NCBI GenBank assembly: GCA_009693225.1
Contig: SHXP01000052.1
Location: 1-11,513, forward strand
DNA length: 11,513 nucleotides
Direction: 5' to 3'
From: Limnohabitans sp.
GTDB lineage: Bacteria; Pseudomonadota; Gammaproteobacteria; Burkholderiales; Burkholderiaceae_C
Made by a program: the position numbers and the translations under genes
The notes under the pieces: generated by a model
Seen by the model: only the letters and a program-made list of their open reading frames with translations
Told to the model about the DNA's origin: nothing
The model's database searches: none
Shown: piece by piece, positions 7,131-11,513 of the stretch
How positions within the stretch are numbered: the stretch's first letter is position 1
How the letters are laid out: every line of letters begins with the position of its first letter

Positions 7131-8369
7131 ATGAAAATTTCTGTCATCGGTGCAGGCGTCATCGGCGTCACAACCGCACTTGAACTGGTCTCCCACGGCC
7201 ACGAGGTGGTGGTTTACGAAAAGGGTTCAGGCATTGCACAGCAGGCCAGCTTTGCTGCCTCAGGTTTCATGGGCCCGGGTTTGGTGAACGCCTGGACGGC
7301 TCCGGGCATGTTTTCACACCAATTCAAAAAATGGTTTCTGGGCGAAAGCGGTATCCGCGTCAATTCTTTCCTCGATATCCCCGTTGCCTGGATCTGGCAA
7401 TGGCTGCGTGCCTGCCGGCATCCTGAATTCAATTTGAAACTCGCCTCATTGCAAAGACTCGCTTTCTACAGCCAGGAGGTGTTCAAAGGCGTCACCGAGC
7501 AATACGGTTTGAGTTATGAAAACAGCCAGGGTACTTTGCTGCTGTGCCGCAGTGAGACGGATCTTCAAGATGTCGAATTACAACTCTCGCTGCTCAAAGA
7601 AGCGGGCATTCATTACAAAGCCTTGAGCGCCACGCAAACCAGGGCCCTGGAACCGGCCTTGTCCACAGAGACTGAGCTTTGGGGATCGGTGTGTTTTCCG
7701 CACGATGCCGTGGCCAATTGCCGCCAGTTCACTATTCTTGCCAAGCAGGAGGCAGAGCAGTTAGGCGTTGTGTTCAAAACCGGCCATGAAGTGCTGCCTC
7801 TGTCTGCCTCTAGGCCGCTACACATTCAGATTGCTGACCAAGAACCGGCCTTGTTTGACCACGTCATAGTCTGCGCAGGCGTTCACAGCCGTGATCTTGT
7901 TCACAAACTCGGCATACACCTGCCTGTTCAGGAGGTGCACGGCTACTCTTTGAGTGCCGCCTTGCGCGAGGAGCTGGACGCACCGGCCTGCGGCGTGCTG
8001 GATGCCAGACATCAGGTGGCGATTGCACGCTCAGGGCAGCGTATCCGGGTCAGCGGTATGTGTGAAATCGGTCAGGCGCGTAAACCCTCGGAAGAAAACA
8101 CCAGCTTGCTGTACAAGGTCTTGAACGACTGGTTCGCGGGTGCTGCCAGAACCCAGGAAAACGTGCAGGTCTGGCGGGGAACCAGAGATGTGATGTGCGA
8201 CGGCGTGCCCGTGCTGGGACTGAGCGGCGTGCCCGGTGTATGGCTCAACACCGGACACGGTAACCACGGCTGGGCGTGCAGCAGCGGCAGCGCCCGCGCC
8301 ATTGCCGACATGGTGTCGGGCAGAGACTGCGAAATCGACCTCAAGGGTCTGGGTATCGAACGCTTTTAA
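7131..8369 (+). CDS. DadA-like FAD-dependent D-amino-acid dehydrogenase
   Basis: This resembles the small catalytic subunit of D-amino-acid dehydrogenase (DadA), an FAD enzyme at the inner membrane that oxidises D-amino acids to 2-oxo acids and passes electrons to the respiratory chain. The 412-residue protein (E. coli DadA 432) opens with the dinucleotide-binding GAGVIG at residues 7-12 and an acidic residue, E30, at the end of the second strand. DadA-like landmarks include AASGFMGPG, WTAPGM, VHGYSLS, IRVSGMCEIG, WRGTRDVMCDGVPVLG and the C-terminal WLNTGHGNHGW (371-381), which in this family lies by the flavin and substrate. The ATG at 7131 is eight bases after an AT-rich stretch with no Shine-Dalgarno sequence; it is fixed by the early FAD motif. 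It diverges from rpsB and converges on the SDR gene. No racemase gene is adjacent. Substrate is unknown; a related DAO-family oxidase of glycine or another amine is possible. Confidence 0.85.
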   Translation: MKISVIGAGVIGVTTALELVSHGHEVVVYEKGSGIAQQASFAASGFMGPGLVNAWTAPGMFSHQFKKWFLGESGIRVNSFLDIPVAWIWQWLRACRHPEFNLKLASLQRLAFYSQEVFKGVTEQYGLSYENSQGTLLLCRSETDLQDVELQLSLLKEAGIHYKALSATQTRALEPALSTETELWGSVCFPHDAVANCRQFTILAKQEAEQLGVVFKTGHEVLPLSASRPLHIQIADQEPALFDHVIVCAGVHSRDLVHKLGIHLPVQEVHGYSLSAALREELDAPACGVLDARHQVAIARSGQRIRVSGMCEIGQARKPSEENTSLLYKVLNDWFAGAARTQENVQVWRGTRDVMCDGVPVLGLSGVPGVWLNTGHGNHGWACSSGSARAIADMVSGRDCEIDLKGLGIERF

Positions 8370-9118
8370 CCCCTGCCGACGAAAGGCATATTGGTGGCCA
8401 TCACGGTGTGGAACAAGACATTGGCGCTCGCGGGAAGACTGGCCATGTACAACACGGATTGGCCGACATGCGAAACATCCATCAAAGGTTCAGCCTTGAT
8501 TTCGCCGTTGGCCTGAGGCACGCCGAGCGCCATCTTGGCCGCCATCTCGGTGCCGGCATTGCCGATATCAATCTGGCCGACAGCAATATTGAATTTACGC
8601 CCGTCAAGAGCTGCCGTTTTTGTCAGGCCGGTCACAGCATGCTTGGTCGCCGTGTAGGCAATCGAATTAGGACGCGGGGCATAAGCTGAAATTGAACCGT
8701 TGTTGATGATGCGACCGCCCACGGGGTCCTGGGTTTTCATGGCTTTGAAAGCCTGTTGCAGGCAATAGAACATGCCGTTGAGGTTGATATCAACGACATT
8801 GCGCCATTGTTCGATGCTGAGTTCGTCCAAAGGCACGCCTGGTGCGCTCACGCCGGCGTTGTTGAACAACAAATCCACCCGGCCGCAGGTTTTCACCGTG
8901 GCGGCAAACAAAGCGGCCACAGACTCCGGGTTGGCGACATCGGTGGGTACGACCAGGCTGCTGTTTGACTGACCGAGGCTGTGCGCAAGTTCATCCAGCG
9001 GTTGCTGTCTGCGACCGGCCAGCACGACCCGCCAGCCCGCGCCTGCCAGCGCGATGGCCGCCGCTTTGCCTACGCCGGTACCGGCACCCGTGACGATGGC
9101 AATTTTTTGTTGACTCAT
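8366..9118 (-). CDS. Short-chain dehydrogenase/reductase (classical SDR), substrate unknown
   Basis: This is a cytosolic NAD(P)-dependent oxidoreductase of the classical SDR family, 250 residues. The cofactor motif TGAGTGVG is at 10-17, D60 is placed to contact adenine, and NNAG is at 86-89. The catalytic tetrad is N112, S142, Y155 and K159 (YTATK). Arginines at 36-37 after the second strand suggest a preference for NADP, which is an inference. The C-terminal substrate-binding part (MAAKMALGVPQANG onward) gives no clue that I recognise. The ATG at 9118 is chosen over the in-frame TTG at 9139 because AGGAG precedes it at good spacing. It starts 17 bases after the rnr stop, so it is probably cotranscribed with rnr. 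Its stop codon overlaps that of the convergent DadA-like gene, the two sharing TTAA. A role with the DadA-like enzyme is possible but not shown. Confidence 0.9.
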   Translation of the reverse strand: MSQQKIAIVTGAGTGVGKAAAIALAGAGWRVVLAGRRQQPLDELAHSLGQSNSSLVVPTDVANPESVAALFAATVKTCGRVDLLFNNAGVSAPGVPLDELSIEQWRNVVDINLNGMFYCLQQAFKAMKTQDPVGGRIINNGSISAYAPRPNSIAYTATKHAVTGLTKTAALDGRKFNIAVGQIDIGNAGTEMAAKMALGVPQANGEIKAEPLMDVSHVGQSVLYMASLPASANVLFHTVMATNMPFVGRG

Positions 9119-9135
9119 GTGTTTCTCCTGAAAAT

Positions 9136-11406
9136 TCAAGCGCGTTTTTTAGCGCTTTTTTTGGTTGTTGGTAAAGACGAAGCCGTTTTTTTCACCGGCT
9201 TGCCAGTGGTTTTTTTCGCACTGCGTCTGGTATCTGTAATTTTCTTGGCGCCGCTTGGCCCGGTTTTACCTGATATTTTCCCGTGGTCGATAAGCGGCAG
9301 GGCTTTGGATTTTCGGGCAGCCCCGGCGTTGCTGTCAGACAGATCATCCTGAACCCAGCGGAAATCAATTTTGCGGCCATCCAGATCAACACGGCTGACC
9401 TGTACGCGTACGCGCGCACCGATGGCATAGCGGATACCGGTGCGCTCGCCGCGCAATTCCTGTCTTGCTTCATCGAATCGGAAATAGTCACCGCCCAATT
9501 CAGTGATGTGTACCAGCCCCTCCACGTACATGGCGTCGAGCGTGACAAACACTCCGAAGCTTGTGACCGCAGACACGGTGCCGCTGAAATCTTCGCCGAG
9601 GTGTTCACGCATGTACTGGCATTTCAACCAGGCCTCGACATCCCTGCTCGCTTCATCTGCGCGGCGCTCGTTGGCGCTGCAATGCAAGCCGGCCGCCTGC
9701 CAGGACTGCAACTCGGGCGAATGCTTCACATTGGCATGGGCTGAGGGTTTGGACGATTTCGCGGCCTGGGTTGCCAGTCTTCTGGCGAGTTTGGCGTGCG
9801 CCTCACCGGGCGTAGGCAAAGCCGGCAGTTGATAGCGTCTTGCATGCAATATGGACTTGATGACACGATGCACCAGCAAATCAGGGTAGCGGCGGATAGG
9901 ACTGGTGAAATGGGTATATGCCTCATAGGCCAGACCGAAATGCCCGCTGTTGACAGGCGTGTAAATCGCCTGCTGCATGGAGCGCAGCAACATGCTGTGA
10001 ATTTGTTTAGCGTCCACCCTGTCCTTGGTGGCGTTGGCAATCGTCTGAAAGTGCTCAGGTTTGGGCGATTCGCCGATATGCATGTCAACGCCTAAGGCCT
10101 TGAGGTAATTACGCAGTATTTCTATTTTCTCGGGAGTCGGCCCTTCGTGCACCCGGAACAGCGAGGCGTGCTTGCTTTGCATGATGTAGTCGGCGCTGCA
10201 TACATTGGCAGCCAGCATGGCCTCTTCAATCAAACGGTGAGCTTCGTTACGGATACGGGGCACAATTTTTTCTATTCTTCCGCTTTCATCGCAAACGATC
10301 TGGGTTTCGGTGGTTTCAAAATCCACGGCGCCGCGTTTTAAACGGAACTTGAGCAAGGCCCGGTAAACATCGTGCAAATTGATCAAATCATTCACACGCG
10401 CCTTGTGCTGGACCGCTTGCGGACCGCGTGTGTTTGACAGGATGGCAGCCACGTCGGTGTAAGTGAAACGTGCATGGCTATGCATGACAGCCTCATAAAA
10501 CTGGTAGGCAAATACTTCGCCATCCAAACCTATCATCATGTCGCAGACCATGCACAAACGGTCGACATGGGGATTGAGCGAACACAAACCGTTGGACAAT
10601 TTCTCAGGCAGCATGGGTATCACGCGGCGCGGAAAATACACACTAGTGGCACGGTCATAGGCATCAATGTCAATGGCACTGCCGGTGTCCACGTAATGAC
10701 CGACATCGGCAATGGCCACCAGCAAACGCCAACCCGGCTGCGCCTTGTCAGTCAAAGGCTCACAATACACTGCATCGTCAAAATCACGGGCGTCTTCGCT
10801 GTCGATGGTAACAAAGGCCACATCGGTCAAATCCACCCGGTGCTGCGTATCTTTGGCAGTGACCTTGTCCGGCAAGCCTTCAGCCTGCTTCAGACACGAT
10901 TCAGAGAAACGGTGAGGCACGCCGTATTTGCGCACAGCAATTTCTATCTCCATGCCGGGGTCGTCCATCTCGCCCAGCACTTCCTGCACACGCCCTACGG
11001 GTTGACCGAACAAACTCGGCGGCTCGGTCAGTTCAACCACCACCACCTGTCCGGCCAGCGCTTTACCGGTGGCGGTTTTAGGAATCAGAATGTCCTGACC
11101 GTAACGGCGGTCTTCGGGTGCGACCAGCCAGACACCGCTTTCCTGCAACAGCCGCCCGATGATGGGATGGGCCGATCTTTCAGTGATTTCAAGTATGCGG
11201 CCTTCCGGCCTGCCCTTCTTGTCGGTGCGGGTCACACGTGCGATCACGCAGTCGCGGTGCAGTACCGCACGCATTTCATTGGGGGGCAAATAAACGTTGT
11301 ATTGACCGTCGTCGCGTATGACAAATCCATGGCCGTCGCGATGACCTTCAACGAATCCTTTGAATTCTTCCAGGAGTCCGACGGTATTTGTGGTGTTTTT
11401 TTTGAT
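9136..11406 (-). CDS. rnr: Ribonuclease R, lacking the usual N-terminal domain; start uncertain
   Basis: RNase R is a 3'-to-5' hydrolytic exoribonuclease that degrades structured RNA, including rRNA and mRNA, in quality control. Numbered from a proposed ATC start at 11406 (756 residues), two cold-shock domains come first, beginning with VEGHRDGHGFVIRDDG near residue 19. The RNB catalytic domain follows, with metal-binding D202, D208, D210 and D211 in the DSEDARDFDDAVYC segment, matching E. coli D272-D281. HFTSPIRRYPDL lies later, then an S1 domain (FSGTVSAVTSFGVFVTLD) and a lysine-rich tail ending TTKKSAKKRA. The catalytic aspartates lie 70 residues closer to the N-terminus than in E. coli, so the helix-turn-helix region is missing. 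The frame has no ATG, GTG or TTG before the first domain except a GTG at 11511 within the antisense of tRNA-Leu. ATC at 11406 has AGAGGA just upstream. The downstream neighbour is an SDR instead of the common rlmB. Confidence 0.9.
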   Translation of the reverse strand: MKKNTTNTVGLLEEFKGFVEGHRDGHGFVIRDDGQYNVYLPPNEMRAVLHRDCVIARVTRTDKKGRPEGRILEITERSAHPIIGRLLQESGVWLVAPEDRRYGQDILIPKTATGKALAGQVVVVELTEPPSLFGQPVGRVQEVLGEMDDPGMEIEIAVRKYGVPHRFSESCLKQAEGLPDKVTAKDTQHRVDLTDVAFVTIDSEDARDFDDAVYCEPLTDKAQPGWRLLVAIADVGHYVDTGSAIDIDAYDRATSVYFPRRVIPMLPEKLSNGLCSLNPHVDRLCMVCDMMIGLDGEVFAYQFYEAVMHSHARFTYTDVAAILSNTRGPQAVQHKARVNDLINLHDVYRALLKFRLKRGAVDFETTETQIVCDESGRIEKIVPRIRNEAHRLIEEAMLAANVCSADYIMQSKHASLFRVHEGPTPEKIEILRNYLKALGVDMHIGESPKPEHFQTIANATKDRVDAKQIHSMLLRSMQQAIYTPVNSGHFGLAYEAYTHFTSPIRRYPDLLVHRVIKSILHARRYQLPALPTPGEAHAKLARRLATQAAKSSKPSAHANVKHSPELQSWQAAGLHCSANERRADEASRDVEAWLKCQYMREHLGEDFSGTVSAVTSFGVFVTLDAMYVEGLVHITELGGDYFRFDEARQELRGERTGIRYAIGARVRVQVSRVDLDGRKIDFRWVQDDLSDSNAGAARKSKALPLIDHGKISGKTGPSGAKKITDTRRSAKKTTGKPVKKTASSLPTTKKSAKKRA

Positions 11407-11411
11407 ATGAT
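11403..11411 (+). promoter_or_regulatory. Extended -10 promoter element for tRNA-Leu
   Basis: TGATATGAT is an extended -10 (TG, one base, TATGAT with five of six consensus matches). It ends 17 bases before the tRNA, so transcription would start near 11418 with a leader of about ten bases. No strong -35 is visible at 16-18 bases. On the opposite strand its first bases overlap the proposed ATC start codon of rnr. Confidence 0.45.
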
Positions 11412-11428
11412 CCTCTGCTTTCCTGAAG

Positions 11429-11513
<85 letters not shown>

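Overview
The window is chromosomal DNA of about 50% G+C from what is most likely a betaproteobacterium. The main evidence is the order rpsB-tsf-pyrH-frr-cdsA-dxr-bamA, all on the minus strand. Having cdsA before dxr is the betaproteobacterial arrangement; in E. coli dxr comes first. All protein functions below were assigned by reading the sequence, without a database search.

Layout, in minus-strand transcription order for the main cluster: ribosomal protein S2 (rpsB, 6929-6177), elongation factor Ts (tsf, 6090-5197), UMP kinase (pyrH, 5123-4398), ribosome recycling factor (frr, 4363-3803), CDP-diacylglycerol synthase (cdsA, 3789-2956), DXP reductoisomerase (dxr, 2942-1746) and the first 510 codons of the outer-membrane assembly protein BamA (1530-1, cut by the window edge). 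Intrinsic terminator hairpins follow both rpsB and tsf, so the translation genes are probably transcribed at a higher level than the envelope and isoprenoid genes behind them. The cluster joins translation (S2, EF-Ts, RRF), pyrimidine nucleotide supply (PyrH), phospholipid precursor synthesis (CdsA), isoprenoid synthesis (Dxr) and outer-membrane assembly (BamA). Two genes usual in this cluster are missing from their places: uppS between frr and cdsA, and rseP between dxr and bamA.

Upstream of rpsB lies a block that is not part of the usual cluster. It starts with a divergent DadA-like FAD amino-acid oxidoreductase (7131-8369, plus). This converges on a short-chain dehydrogenase/reductase (9118-8366, minus), and the two stop codons share the bases TTAA. 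The SDR is preceded, 17 bases away, by RNase R (rnr, minus strand, starting near 11406). The window ends with a complete tRNA-Leu(CAG) on the plus strand (11429-11513).

The most unusual spot is the rnr/tRNA-Leu junction. The rnr frame has no ATG, GTG or TTG upstream of its first cold-shock domain except inside the antisense of the tRNA. About 70 N-terminal residues, including the usual helix-turn-helix domain, are absent, and the best start candidate (ATC with a Shine-Dalgarno-like AGAGGA) overlaps a likely extended -10 promoter of the tRNA. A perfect 19-bp palindrome in the rpsB/dadA-like divergent region is the other notable regulatory signal. No mobile element, CRISPR array or dedicated defence or biosynthetic system was seen.
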